Of a stretch of 64,000 bases of DNA, positions 27,131 through 34,710 are shown piece by piece. The stretch's first letter is position 1. Each line of letters starts with the position of its first letter. The position numbers were made by a program, and so were the translations under genes. Source of the stretch: Polyangium sp. 15x6 (GTDB lineage Bacteria > Myxococcota_A > Polyangia > Polyangiales > Polyangiaceae); assembly GCF_029960785.1 (NCBI RefSeq), contig NZ_JASBQE010000027.1:1-64000 (forward strand), in the 5' to 3' direction. The notes beneath the pieces were generated by a model. That model was not told the DNA's origin. It worked only from the letters and a program-made list of their open reading frames with translations, and made no database searches.

Positions 27131-27955
27131 ATGGACACGAACAGAGTGCGTCTGACGAAGGACAAGGAGACGTACCTCGCCACGCTGTACGGCAAAGCGC
27201 TCGACGCCGCGGCCCCGAATACGATCCTCGGCGATCGATTCGCCGCGGACGCCGTCGCGCGAATCGACTACGATTTCGAGCAGTTGAAGCTCCCGAGCGG
27301 CGGCGCGGTCACCTTGCCGCTGCGGGCGCGGCACTTCGACGAGTGGACACGCGCGTTCCTCGCCGAACACCCCGCCTCGACGGTCCTCCATCTCGGCTGC
27401 GGCCTCGACACGCGCGTGTATCGAATCGATCCGGGCCCCGAGGTCCGCTGGTACGACGTCGACTTTCCCGACGTCATCGCCCTGCGCGAGAAACTCTATC
27501 CGGAGCGCGAAGGATATCGCCGGATCGGCACCTCCGTGACGGATCTCGCCTGGCTCGACGCGATCCCGGGAGACACGCCGGTCCTCGTCGTCGCCGAGGG
27601 CCTTTTCATGTACCTGCATGAAAAAGACGGAGCGGCGATGCTGCGGCGGATCACCGAGCAGTTTCCGAGCGGACAGGTCGTATTCGACGGCTACAGCGCC
27701 GCGATGGTACGCCTGGTCTCCCGCCTGGCGACGGTGCGCGGCGCCAAGGTCGAGCTCGTCTGGGGGATCGATGATCCATATGACCTCGAAAAGCAGGTCC
27801 CGAAGCTTCGGCTCGTCGAAAGCGTCGCGTTCCTGACGATGCCCGATCTCGTCGAACGGCTCTCGAAAAGCCGGTTCTCCAGCTTGATGCACGGGGTCAT
27901 GGGCCGGCTACCGTTCTATCGGCACCTCGTGCGCCACCTGCGTTATGCGTTTTAG
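27131..27955 (+). CDS. SAM-dependent O-methyltransferase of the LCMT/PPM type
   Basis: The 274-aa protein matches bacterial leucine-carboxyl-methyltransferase-like enzymes: ETYLATLYGKALDA near the start, a conserved LPLRARHFDEW, SAM-binding VLHLGCGLDTRVYRID, acidic VRWYDVDFPDVI and VLVVAEGLFMYL. Family members in actinobacteria and myxobacteria often act in polyketide or other secondary metabolism, but no biosynthetic genes are adjacent. The ATG follows a perfect GGAGG by five bases, which fixes the start. Confidence 0.88.
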   Translation: MDTNRVRLTKDKETYLATLYGKALDAAAPNTILGDRFAADAVARIDYDFEQLKLPSGGAVTLPLRARHFDEWTRAFLAEHPASTVLHLGCGLDTRVYRIDPGPEVRWYDVDFPDVIALREKLYPEREGYRRIGTSVTDLAWLDAIPGDTPVLVVAEGLFMYLHEKDGAAMLRRITEQFPSGQVVFDGYSAAMVRLVSRLATVRGAKVELVWGIDDPYDLEKQVPKLRLVESVAFLTMPDLVERLSKSRFSSLMHGVMGRLPFYRHLVRHLRYAF

Positions 27956-28007
27956 GCCTCGGCTGGCCATTGTCTTCTCCGAGCCATCCTGATAATGGCG
28001 GACGCCA

Positions 28008-28388
28008 ATGACGAGCGAAGCCGCATTCGAACGCATCCGCGCGATCTGTCTTGCCTTGCCCGGCACGGCCGAGGTGACGAAGCACGCACGCCCCTGCTTC
28101 GCCGTGCACGACAAAACGTTCGTCATGTTCATGGACAACCACCACGGCGACGGGCGCCTCGCGCTCTGGTGCAAAGCGACGCCCGACGCGCAACAAATGG
28201 TGATCGATTCCGATCCCTCCCGATTCTTCGTCCCGCCCTACGTGGGCCGGCAGGGCTGGATCGGCGCGCGGCTCGATCGCGACCCCGACTGGGGGGCGAT
28301 CACGGCCATCGTCGAGGAGGCCCATCGACTCGCGGCGCCACGCTCGACGCGCAAAAGCGTTCCCCGCAAGCGGCGTCCTCGTCTATAA
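28008..28388 (+). CDS. MmcQ/YjbR family protein
   Basis: The 126-aa protein has the YjbR fold landmarks: an opening helix (FERIRAICLALPG), KHARPCFAVHDKTFVMFMD, LALWCKATPDAQQ and FFVPPYVGRQGWIGARLD. The C-terminal dozen residues are basic (RSTRKSVPRKRRPR). YjbR-like proteins have a CyaY-like double-wing fold and are suspected to bind DNA or ligands; the function is not established. It is closely followed (7 bp) by the next gene, suggesting an operon. Confidence 0.87.
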   Translation: MTSEAAFERIRAICLALPGTAEVTKHARPCFAVHDKTFVMFMDNHHGDGRLALWCKATPDAQQMVIDSDPSRFFVPPYVGRQGWIGARLDRDPDWGAITAIVEEAHRLAAPRSTRKSVPRKRRPRL

Positions 28389-28395
28389 CGATGCC

Positions 28396-28986
28396 GTGAG
28401 CAAAGCCGAACACGGCTCTCCGGCCCCTGACCCGTCGAGCACGCTCGCCGCGCTCTATGCGGATGATAGCCGCGAGCACGCCGCGGTCCCTCCGGTCGAT
28501 ACGCCAGATTACCACGCGCTTCGAGGACGCGACCGCGCGCGTCGTGTCCAGGCGGAATCCGCGCTCGCCTTCTTGCGCGAGCGCGGAGGAGCCTCCGCCG
28601 AGGACTTGTTTCATGCGGCGTGGTTGTTCAACCATGGCGATCATCCCGATGAGGCACGACGCGCACACGAGCTCGCGCGTGAAGCGGCCGAGCGCGGATA
28701 CCGACGGGCGCGCTGGCTCGCGGCCGCCGCTTACGACCGATGGTGCATGTACGAGGGTCGGCCGCAGAAATACGGGACGCAGTTCGTCCCCGATGGCGTG
28801 CGTCATCGACTCTGGGACGTCGACCCGACGATGACGGACGCGGAGCGCGCTGCGTGGGACGTGCCGCCGCTCGCCGAGCAGCTTCGTCGCGCGGAAGAAA
28901 TGACGCGCACCGAGCCGCAGCCACCGATGGCCTTCGCGCCGGCGTGGCTGAAGGCCGCGATCGAACGCTGGGGAAAATCCGGTTGA
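28396..28986 (+). CDS. DUF6624-like protein
   Basis: The 196-aa protein, with a GTG start, contains AALYADDSREH, a helical stretch (RRVQAESALAFLRERGG), DLFHAAWLFNHGDHPDEARRAHELA and WLAAAAYDRWCMYEGRPQKYGTQF. This pattern (dispersed basic helices, an HG motif and a final KYGTQ segment) resembles DUF6624 proteins, whose function is unknown and which are often encoded near toxin-immunity or surface genes. No signal peptide. The assignment is by recollection of the family pattern and should be treated as tentative. Confidence 0.8.
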   Translation: MSKAEHGSPAPDPSSTLAALYADDSREHAAVPPVDTPDYHALRGRDRARRVQAESALAFLRERGGASAEDLFHAAWLFNHGDHPDEARRAHELAREAAERGYRRARWLAAAAYDRWCMYEGRPQKYGTQFVPDGVRHRLWDVDPTMTDAERAAWDVPPLAEQLRRAEEMTRTEPQPPMAFAPAWLKAAIERWGKSG

Positions 28987-29050
28987 GGGAGCACCGTTCT
29001 TCGCGGTATCCTCGCTCTGCCCATTCTCGTTTCCTCGGAGTCCCGACGAA

Positions 29051-29479
29051 TTGGAGCCTCCCAACCTGCGCACCCCGACGAGTCATCCCGACGTTTGGGT
29101 CGAGCAGCCGGACATTCTGCACGTCACCATGCGGGGCACCATCGACGTGGCGGAGGCGACGCCCCTCCTCGCGGCGCAAATCGCGGCCGCCGAAACATGG
29201 TCGCATGGGATCGTGCTCTGCGACGTTTCCCAGCTCGAATGGATGTCGATGGGGGCTCGCCGCGCGTTCGCCGAGACGCGCGACATCGGGCCTCGGCGGG
29301 CCGTCGTCGTGATCGGGGCCAATGCGACGTTACGGACCGTCGCCGATCTCCTGTTTCGCGCGGTCCAGGCGCTCCGCCCCACGCATCCGAGCCCCACCCG
29401 CTTCGTGCGTGATCTCGACGAGGCCCGCGCCCTCGTGCCCGAGCTCCGCCGATTGCTCGGTGCTCACTCCGATCCCTGA
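29051..29479 (+). CDS. STAS/SpoIIAA-like protein
   Basis: The 142-aa protein reads as a SpoIIAA-like fold: DILHVTMRGTIDVAEATPLLAA, GIVLCDVSQLEWMSMGAR, RAVVVIGANATLRTVADL and a C-terminal acidic helix DLDEARALVPEL. The start is a TTG with GGAG about 10 bases upstream. A second protein of the same kind is encoded at 37935-38339. Such proteins may bind membranes or partner proteins; no partner is obvious here. Its 3' end overlaps the convergent lipoprotein gene by about 16 bp. Confidence 0.78.
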   Translation: MEPPNLRTPTSHPDVWVEQPDILHVTMRGTIDVAEATPLLAAQIAAAETWSHGIVLCDVSQLEWMSMGARRAFAETRDIGPRRAVVVIGANATLRTVADLLFRAVQALRPTHPSPTRFVRDLDEARALVPELRRLLGAHSDP

Positions 29480-29961
29480 TCCTCCGCCGCCCGCGCGCAC
29501 GCGTCCTTGTCCGTCGCGGCCGATAACCAGCTCGTCAAGCATCGATCCGCGTCGTCCCCGGGAACGATACGCGCGCCGCCCTTGTGCGCCTCCTCGCCGC
29601 GCGCCTTTCGAACCAGCGAGAGACGCTCCGGCGCGCGGCCTCCCTCCTCGCAGACCAGGCTGAGCACCTCGGGCTCGAGGCCAATCACGGAGCGATAACT
29701 CGCGTCGTGTTCTGCTTCGGTCGTCTCGCCATCCCCCGGCACGTCGTCCGCGAGGAGCCGCATCCCGGAGCTGCCGTACAGCCGCAGATTTCGCTCGGGT
29801 TTTCCATGACAATCGAGCGTCGCGCAGCGGTACTCCAGCGCGCCGCCGACGCTCGGATAGGTGGCGCGGCTCGGAACGAGCAATACGTCTGCCGGCTCGG
29901 CCTCCGGGGCACAAGCGCCGACGAGCACGGGGAGCACGAATCGAGACAAAGACAGGAGCAT
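29464..29961 (-). CDS. Lipoprotein with a CX4CH haem-like motif
   Basis: The 165-aa lipoprotein has the signal LSRFVLPVLVGAC and then YPSVGGALEYRCATLDCHG, in which C-A-T-L-D-C-H spaces two Cys and a His as CX4CH, an extended form of the cytochrome c haem site. RNLRLYGSSGMRLL follows; the same block order recurs in lipoproteins of related bacteria. The body ends with a Cys-containing DRCLTSWLSAATDKDACAR. It is the second gene of a minus-strand pair with another Cys-His lipoprotein (5-bp gap), and both adjoin the DUF2271/DUF4266 genes. Whether haem is bound is inference. Confidence 0.8.
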   Translation of the reverse strand: MLLSLSRFVLPVLVGACAPEAEPADVLLVPSRATYPSVGGALEYRCATLDCHGKPERNLRLYGSSGMRLLADDVPGDGETTEAEHDASYRSVIGLEPEVLSLVCEEGGRAPERLSLVRKARGEEAHKGGARIVPGDDADRCLTSWLSAATDKDACARAAEDQGSE

Positions 29962-29966
29962 TCGCC

Positions 29967-30530
29967 TCACGGACAACGGTCCTCCAGGTTCGCGGCGACG
30001 GAGAGCAAAAAGACGCGGCCGGCCGAGCGTGGACCGGGCTTCGTCGTGTGGCAGACCGCGCACGAGCCCTCGCCGTTCACCGGCGACTCCATTTCCTGCC
30101 GGAATCCGTCGCGCTCGATCGACACCCGCATCGGGTATTCGGGGCTGAAATCCCCCGGACGCACGAAGAAATTCCCGGCGCAATTCGTGGCCGTCACATA
30201 GGCCGTCCCGCGCGCGTCGACGAGGTGCACGAGCACGTCGGGGATCGGCGTCGTCGAATCGGCGCGCTCGTAGATCGTCCCTGCGACGGTCAGCTCGGTC
30301 GCCTCGGCGCCGTCGTGACATACGAGGCACGGTTGCCCGGGACGGTGCAATGGGCCGAGAGGAATGGCCGGGGACTCGGGACCGAGCGCGGCAATGGCGT
30401 CCTCCTGGAGCGGGTTCGTGCAGCCCAGACCCACGACGCAAAAACAAGCACCCGCCAATCGCGCTGCGGAGGACCAGCGAGGGCTCGATCTTCGTGGGGC
30501 GAAATTCGGTGTCAGCGTAGACACGAACAA
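29967..30530 (-). CDS. Lipoprotein with two CxxCH motifs
   Basis: The 187-aa protein has a lipoprotein signal (AGACFCVVGLGC) and two CxxCH haem-binding motifs, one near the N-terminus (CLVCHD) and one near the C-terminus (CAVCHT). Between them is a carboxypeptidase-regulatory-like beta domain (VAGTIYERADSTTPIPDVLVHLVD). This suggests a membrane-tethered dihaem cytochrome-like electron carrier. The start is TTG with a GAGGA ribosome-binding site. It begins a two-gene minus operon divergent from the DUF2271 gene, with about 80 bp between starts. Confidence 0.8.
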   Translation of the reverse strand: MFVSTLTPNFAPRRSSPRWSSAARLAGACFCVVGLGCTNPLQEDAIAALGPESPAIPLGPLHRPGQPCLVCHDGAEATELTVAGTIYERADSTTPIPDVLVHLVDARGTAYVTATNCAGNFFVRPGDFSPEYPMRVSIERDGFRQEMESPVNGEGSCAVCHTTKPGPRSAGRVFLLSVAANLEDRCP

Positions 30531-30571
30531 CTTTCCTCTTGTCTCCAGGGTGCGATCTCTCTAAGCTGAAG

Positions 30572-30596
30572 ATGAAAGTAGAAGTCAACATCAACA
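30572..30596 (+). promoter_or_regulatory. Element resembling the operator at 33968-33992
   Basis: This 25-bp stretch in the divergent promoter between the dihaem-type lipoprotein and the DUF2271 gene matches 33968-33992 at 18 of 25 positions without gaps (shared blocks ATGAAA, AAGT and TCAACA). It does not fully fit the TGnAAnnnnnTTnCA pattern: the TT of the right half is AG. It may be a weaker site for the same regulator or a shared promoter element. Confidence 0.35.
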
Positions 30597-30611
30597 GGGT
30601 AGCCGGCGTCG

Positions 30612-31274
30612 ATGGTCAGGTCAATGAGAAATGCGAAACGTCTCGCCCTCGTCTGGGCGGCGCGCCTCCTCCCGTCCATGTTGCTCGCTTGTGGCCCCGC
30701 GACCCGTAGCGACCCCGCATTCTGGGTGCCTTATGGCGGAGATGGCAGCGGCGGCGCGGCCGCCGACGCGGCGAGCAGCACGGGCACGGGCGGCACGGGC
30801 GGCGCGGGGGGGACGGGCGGCGCGGCGCCTGCGGGCAGCAGACTCGAATATCGATTCACCACCGTCTCCCTCGACGGCGAGTATGCCCCGAAAAACATCG
30901 GCGCCGTGTGGATCACGGACGCGCAGGATACATTCGTGAAGACGCTCGAAGTATGGGCAGCGAAGCGCGTGGAGCACCTCGTGCGCTGGGGCGCCGCGTC
31001 CGGCACGAATGTGGTCGATGCGGTGACCGGAGCCACGCGAAAATCGCACATCGAGCACATGCCAACCTGGAATGGCACGGACACGGCGGGCCTCGTGGTC
31101 CCGGACGGCCCCTATCGCGTGCACGTCGAGTTCACGGAATGGAACTCGTCGGACTCGGACGAGGAGCCTGGGCCCTGGACCGTGGTCGATTTCGTGAAGG
31201 GCCCCGACGCCCAGGAAATGACATTGCCGGACGAACCGGCCTTCATCGGAAGGCACCTTTCCTGGACCCCCTGA
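30612..31274 (+). CDS. DUF2271-type periplasmic/surface lipoprotein
   Basis: The 220-aa protein has a signal ending LLPSMLLAC, a Gly/Ala-rich linker, then a domain with NIGAVWITDAQDTFVKTLEVW, RVEHLVRWGAASG, VVDAVTGATRKSH and DGPYRVHVEFTEWNSS. These blocks are characteristic of DUF2271, a periplasmic family often found with ApbE flavin transferases and PepSY proteins; its function is unknown. Here the gene is first in a plus-strand unit with a DUF4266 lipoprotein and a barrel protein. No ApbE gene is present in the window. Confidence 0.78.
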   Translation: MVRSMRNAKRLALVWAARLLPSMLLACGPATRSDPAFWVPYGGDGSGGAAADAASSTGTGGTGGAGGTGGAAPAGSRLEYRFTTVSLDGEYAPKNIGAVWITDAQDTFVKTLEVWAAKRVEHLVRWGAASGTNVVDAVTGATRKSHIEHMPTWNGTDTAGLVVPDGPYRVHVEFTEWNSSDSDEEPGPWTVVDFVKGPDAQEMTLPDEPAFIGRHLSWTP

Positions 31275-31320
31275 TGAAGGTCGATCCCTCGAATACATTA
31301 TTTTTCGACATGAGGTCTCC

Positions 31321-31536
31321 ATGCTCCTGCGAATCACGCAGCTCGTATGCCTCCTCGGGCTCCTGCACGGGCTCGCGGCCTGCACGCACGTCGCGCCTTA
31401 CGAACGCGGGCACCTCGCGCATCCGACGATGTCCGTCAGCCCGATCTCCAGCCCCGGCGAATCCCACATGCAAGCCGTGCACGAAGGCGCGAGCGGAGGG
31501 TCGGCGAGCGCCGAGGGCGGCTGCGGCTGCAATTGA
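31321..31536 (+). CDS. DUF4266 small lipoprotein
   Basis: The 71-aa protein has a lipoprotein signal (LVCLLGLLHGLAAC), then HVAPYERGHLAHPTM, a His (ESHMQAVHEGASGGS) and a C-terminal GGCGCN. The P-(W/Y)-ERG-x-LA start, mid His and terminal GCGCN are the pattern of DUF4266. The family is commonly encoded beside DUF3570 barrels and thioredoxin or ApbE genes, as seen here for DUF3570. The two terminal Cys residues could bind metal or a cofactor (inference). Its stop overlaps the next ATG (TGATG). Confidence 0.85.
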   Translation: MLLRITQLVCLLGLLHGLAACTHVAPYERGHLAHPTMSVSPISSPGESHMQAVHEGASGGSASAEGGCGCN

Positions 31537-32290
31537 TGCGCGCCCTTGGCTGCTCGTCGCTGCGCTCCTGTTTTTTCCGAGAGAAGCCCTGGCCGCCGAC
31601 GCGCCCTCGAAAACCGCTCCCTCGCTCGGCAATGGCCTCTCCCTGTCGCTCGTCCAGGATCTGGGGCTCCACGCGGGCACCGACGTCTGCTCGCCCGAGA
31701 ACCAGCTCTACGGCGATTACGCCTGCTTCCGGGACTCGGGCACGCAATACCACGGCAAGCCGCTCGCCATGCGCGGCGGCGAGGTGCGCCCCGGTCTCCA
31801 GCTCTCGACGACGCGGCTCCTTCTCGGCTACGACCGCGTGGTTTTCGAGAACGTCACGCTCGGCGTGCGCCTCGGCTGGGTGCTCCGGGGAGGCGGGCCG
31901 CGGCCGAGCGGCGCCGAGGCGCCGGAATTCTTGCCTTTTCACGGCGAGGTCCGCGCGGGATACACGTTCGGCGCCCGGCCTTTTGCCAGGCCGGGGTTCC
32001 GTGGCTCCCTCTTCGTCTTTGGGGGTATTGCTCAGTTCGACACCGAGTACCAGGTCTTCGTGGAAGAAGACACGACGAAGCCGCCGCCCGCGAGCCAGCT
32101 CGACAACCCTCCGTCGCAGACGCTCAGCGCCTATCGCAAATCCGGCACGGGCTTCGTCGGCCTCGGGGCCGCGGCGACCTACGCATTCTCGCCCTCGCTC
32201 GCGCTCTCGGCCGCCTTGAAGTTCACGAAGCCCTTTCCCTCGACCGGCACGGTCCTCTCGCCCGAGCTCTCGTTTTCGTACGCTTTCTGA
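31536..32290 (+). CDS. Probable outer-membrane beta-barrel protein, start disturbed by an apparent frameshift
   Basis: The body (about 245 aa) has a signal-like start (WLLVAALLFFPREALAADA), many alternating strands (LQLSTTRLLLGYDRVVFENV, LGVRLGWVLRGG, GEVRAGYTFGARPF) and ends with LSPELSFSYAF, a terminal aromatic as in outer-membrane barrels. The coding frame has no ATG, GTG or TTG near the signal peptide. The ATG at 31536, coupled to the DUF4266 stop as TGATG, is in another frame; inserting one C in the run 31543-31545 would join them (MRA-P-WLLV). So either the consensus has a missing base or a rare start is used. It converges with the DUF3570 gene. Confidence 0.7.
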
Positions 32291-32295
32291 GCTGT

Positions 32296-32315
32296 CGGCG
32301 TTCAATCGAACGCCG
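32296..32315. terminator. Bidirectional hairpin between convergent genes
   Basis: CGGCGTTC (32296-32303), loop AATC, GAACGCCG (32308-32315): a perfect 8-bp stem between the stop of the barrel gene and the end of the DUF3570 gene, overlapping the latter's stop codon. There is no U-tract, as is common at high GC. It probably ends transcription from both sides. Confidence 0.6.
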
Positions 32316-33516
32316 CTTGCAAGGCCAGCGCCGAGAACAAGGCATTTCGCCGCGTGAGGTACAGCGCATCGAGGTAATGCGTGAAGACGCCGTCGATCTG
32401 GAAGCTCGCGGTGAACCTCGCGCCGAGCTTCACGGACACGCCTCCGCCGCCCGTCAGCGTCCAGAGCGGCCCGAGCTCGCGATCCCCGGTCCGGACCGCG
32501 GGGATCGTGACCGCTCCGTCCTGCGCGACGGACACCACGGTCGCGCGCTGCCAGAAATCAGCGCCGGTCTGCGCATGGAAGCGCAGGCGCGGCCATACCG
32601 TGACGAACCGCCCGATATCGATCGAATACCGCACGTCCGTCGTGCTCGCGGCCATTCCCCACGTATCCGTGTAGAGCCTCTCCTCGAGGCGCAGCGTGCC
32701 GCTCGCGCGGCGGTGCGCGAGGCGCCCGGTGAGCGCGAATCGATCTCGCACGAGAGGCAGCGCCTCCAGCGGACGCGCGTGCAGGCGAAGCGCGCTGACG
32801 AGCTCGACGCTCGCGCCCGCGGTGATCTGCTCCGCGGCGTCCGCCGCGAAGAGGGGCACGTACCGATAGGGTTTGGCCTGGTTTCCCCGTTCGAACATGC
32901 CGTCGAGCTGAAGGGCGCCGATCGTCGAGCGGTTCACCACGATCGTGAGCCCGACGTTCACGTCGTGCCGCTGGAGGGTCCATCCGAACACGTCGAACGG
33001 AGTCCCCGCGCGCCCTGCCGTATCGTGCCGGTACGCATACCCGAGCAGCAGCCCGTAGTTCTTCTCGTCGAGGTCGAGCGTCCCGTGCAGACCTGCCGAG
33101 AGCGACCGATAATCCGGCTCGCGCGAGATCGACGCATGCGCGCCCACTCCGAGATCGCCTTTCTCATAGGCGCCTTCGAGGGATCCGGCATGACGAACCT
33201 CCGTCCAGGGAGGTGACGCGGTGGCCACGATATCGGCCGACGCGGCGGTCACGACGTCCACGAGATACCGGCCGCTCACGGACCAGCCTGCCGTTGGGCT
33301 TTTGATCGTGCCTGCAATCGTCGGCGTCACGACCTCGACGTGGGTATCGTCGAGGTACACCGACGTCTCGGCGCTGGCGCTTGCATCGAGGCTCGACGTG
33401 GCCCGACGCTTCGACGCGGCCGGTGCTTTCGGATCGTCCGCAAACGAAAGGGGAAGGTGAATACCCGACGCAAGGAGAGCGCAGAGGAGCGCAATCTCAC
33501 GATGCTTGGAAACCAT
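32302..33516 (-). CDS. DUF3570 outer-membrane barrel protein
   Basis: The 404-aa protein has a signal peptide (IALLCALLASGIHLPLSFA) and a body of strand-turn repeats: SAETSVYLDDTHVEVVTPTI, GWSVSGRYLVDVVTAASADI, YRSLSAGLHGTLDL, YGLLLGYAYRHDTAGRAGTPF, and many amphipathic strands to the end (FTASFQIDGVFTHYLDAL). The dense YLDD/VVTPT start and GRYLVDVVSAASVD-type block are the DUF3570 signature. It belongs to a two-gene operon with the acidic lipoprotein: the ATG overlaps that gene's stop (TGATG). DUF3570 is of unknown function, presumed outer-membrane. Confidence 0.82.
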   Translation of the reverse strand: MVSKHREIALLCALLASGIHLPLSFADDPKAPAASKRRATSSLDASASAETSVYLDDTHVEVVTPTIAGTIKSPTAGWSVSGRYLVDVVTAASADIVATASPPWTEVRHAGSLEGAYEKGDLGVGAHASISREPDYRSLSAGLHGTLDLDEKNYGLLLGYAYRHDTAGRAGTPFDVFGWTLQRHDVNVGLTIVVNRSTIGALQLDGMFERGNQAKPYRYVPLFAADAAEQITAGASVELVSALRLHARPLEALPLVRDRFALTGRLAHRRASGTLRLEERLYTDTWGMAASTTDVRYSIDIGRFVTVWPRLRFHAQTGADFWQRATVVSVAQDGAVTIPAVRTGDRELGPLWTLTGGGGVSVKLGARFTASFQIDGVFTHYLDALYLTRRNALFSALALQAAFD

Positions 33517-33944
33517 CAATGCTCGTCGTCGTCGTCGTCGTCCTCATCCTCGTCGTCGTCGTCGTCGTCGTCGTCCTCATCCTCCTCGTCGTCGTCATCC
33601 TCGTCGTCGTCATCCTCGTCGTCGTCATCCTCGTCGTCGTCGTCCTCATCGTCCTCATCGTCCTCGTCGTCGTCCTCGTCGTCCTCATCGGGCGGCGGAA
33701 ACGACCCCGATCCCGTCGAGCTGCTGGACGTGGTCACGCCGCTGCCGCCGGCCCCGCCCGCACCGGATCCGGTATTCGTGGTCGCCTCGTCGTCCGCGCC
33801 CTCGTCCAATACCTCCGTCGTTTGCCGCGCCTGATCGTGGCTATCGACCCCCGCGCAGGCAGGCACGGAGGCGGCGAGGACCCCGACCATCACGAGAGCT
33901 CCTCCAGTGAAACGGCCTAGATCACGTGGTTTTTCTGACACCAT
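33516..33944 (-). CDS. Lipoprotein with a 56-residue Asp/Glu tail
   Basis: The 142-aa protein has a lipoprotein signal (LVMVGVLAASVPAC), a Gly/Ser/Thr-rich linker, and a C-terminal tail of 56 consecutive Asp or Glu residues ended by one His and the stop. Third codon positions in the tail are mostly C or G, and the unit is in frame with the signal peptide, so it is a real reading frame and not just a repeat. Such a polyanionic, membrane-tethered tail would bind cations (calcium, iron, zinc or others) or basic proteins. It precedes and is coupled to DUF3570, under a Zur-like 15-mer. No family recognised. Confidence 0.8.
   Translation of the reverse strand: MVSEKPRDLGRFTGGALVMVGVLAASVPACAGVDSHDQARQTTEVLDEGADDEATTNTGSGAGGAGGSGVTTSSSSTGSGSFPPPDEDDEDDDEDDEDDEDDDDEDDDDEDDDDEDDDDEEDEDDDDDDDDEDEDDDDDDEH
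33522..33691. repeat. GTC/CTC triplet tract encoding the acidic tail
   Basis: About 170 bp of near-perfect triplet repeats (GTC with interspersed CTC/ATC on the + strand) encode the Asp/Glu tail of the minus-strand lipoprotein. Length changes in multiples of three are likely by slippage and would keep the frame; other changes would alter or remove the coupled stop/start junction with the next gene. Confidence 0.9.
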
Positions 33945-33974
33945 GCTGAGCTTCTACCGGAAGGAACATGAAAA

Positions 33975-33989
33975 TGCAAGTGACTTTCA
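33975..33989 (+). promoter_or_regulatory. Zur/Fur-like operator candidate, matching the rpmG operon site
   Basis: TGCAAGTGACTTTCA fits TGnAAnnnnnTTnCA and agrees with the rpmG-operon site TGCAACTAACTTTCA at 13 of 15 positions. It lies 30 bp before the acidic-lipoprotein start (minus strand) and 50 bp before the rhomboid start (plus strand), so it could control either or both divergent units. Confidence 0.55.
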
Positions 33990-34039
33990 ACAACGAGTAC
34001 CTTGCCCGCGGTGCGCTCGGACCGTGATATCCTCCCGTC

Positions 34040-34657
34040 ATGAACGATCTCCCGGCGCGTCTCCTCGCCTCGCCCGTTCCCGTGTTGCTGATTGCTTCCG
34101 TGGCGATCGTGAGCCTGCTCGGGTGGGTCTCCGAGCCGGTACGGCGAGCGCTGATCCTGGTTCCCTACCAGGTGCGCAAGAACGGGCACATCCATCGCCT
34201 GCTCACCGCGGGGTGGGTGCACGCCGATTTCTCGCATCTGGCGTTCAACATGTTCTCTCTGTACTTTTTCACGGAGCAAACCATTCGCGTGCTCGGCGTA
34301 ACGCGTTACCTCGTGCTGTACGTGACCGCGGTGATCGTCGGGTTCATCCCCACGACGTTGCGGTACATGCGAAAACCGAATTACAGCTCGCTCGGGGCCT
34401 CCGGGGCGGTGGCCGCCGTCATGTTCAGCGCCGTCCTCCTGGTCCCCAAGCTCAAGCTCCAGCTCATGTTCCTGCCGATTCCGGTGCCGGGCATCGTCTT
34501 CGCCGTGGCCTATCTCGCCTACAGCGCTTGGCACTCCTATACGGCCGGCGACGATATCAACCACGACGCCCATTTCTCGGGCGCGGTCTACGGAGCCCTG
34601 CTCACGTACCTCTTCGAGCCGACGCGTGTCGAGCGCACGCTGAAGAACTTCTTTTGA
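34040..34657 (+). CDS. Rhomboid-family intramembrane serine protease
   Basis: The 205-aa protein has about six transmembrane segments and the rhomboid active-site residues: Ser in LGASGAVAAVMF and the catalytic His in HDAHFSGAVYGALLTYLF, plus the typical HADFSHLAFNMFSLYFF loop. Rhomboids cleave single-pass membrane proteins within the bilayer. A substrate cannot be named. It is divergent from the acidic lipoprotein operon, sharing the intergenic region with the Zur-like site. The next gene (lipoprotein) is 53 bp downstream on the same strand. Confidence 0.92.
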   Translation: MNDLPARLLASPVPVLLIASVAIVSLLGWVSEPVRRALILVPYQVRKNGHIHRLLTAGWVHADFSHLAFNMFSLYFFTEQTIRVLGVTRYLVLYVTAVIVGFIPTTLRYMRKPNYSSLGASGAVAAVMFSAVLLVPKLKLQLMFLPIPVPGIVFAVAYLAYSAWHSYTAGDDINHDAHFSGAVYGALLTYLFEPTRVERTLKNFF

Positions 34658-34710
34658 GGGCCAAACTTCCCTCTTGTATCGTCCGCGCCGTGGTGGAATG
34701 CTCGCGGGTC

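Noticed and set aside
33522..33691. GTC triplet tract as a CRISPR-like or satellite array
   Set aside because: There are no spacers and the tract is in frame with a lipoprotein signal; it is a coding repeat.
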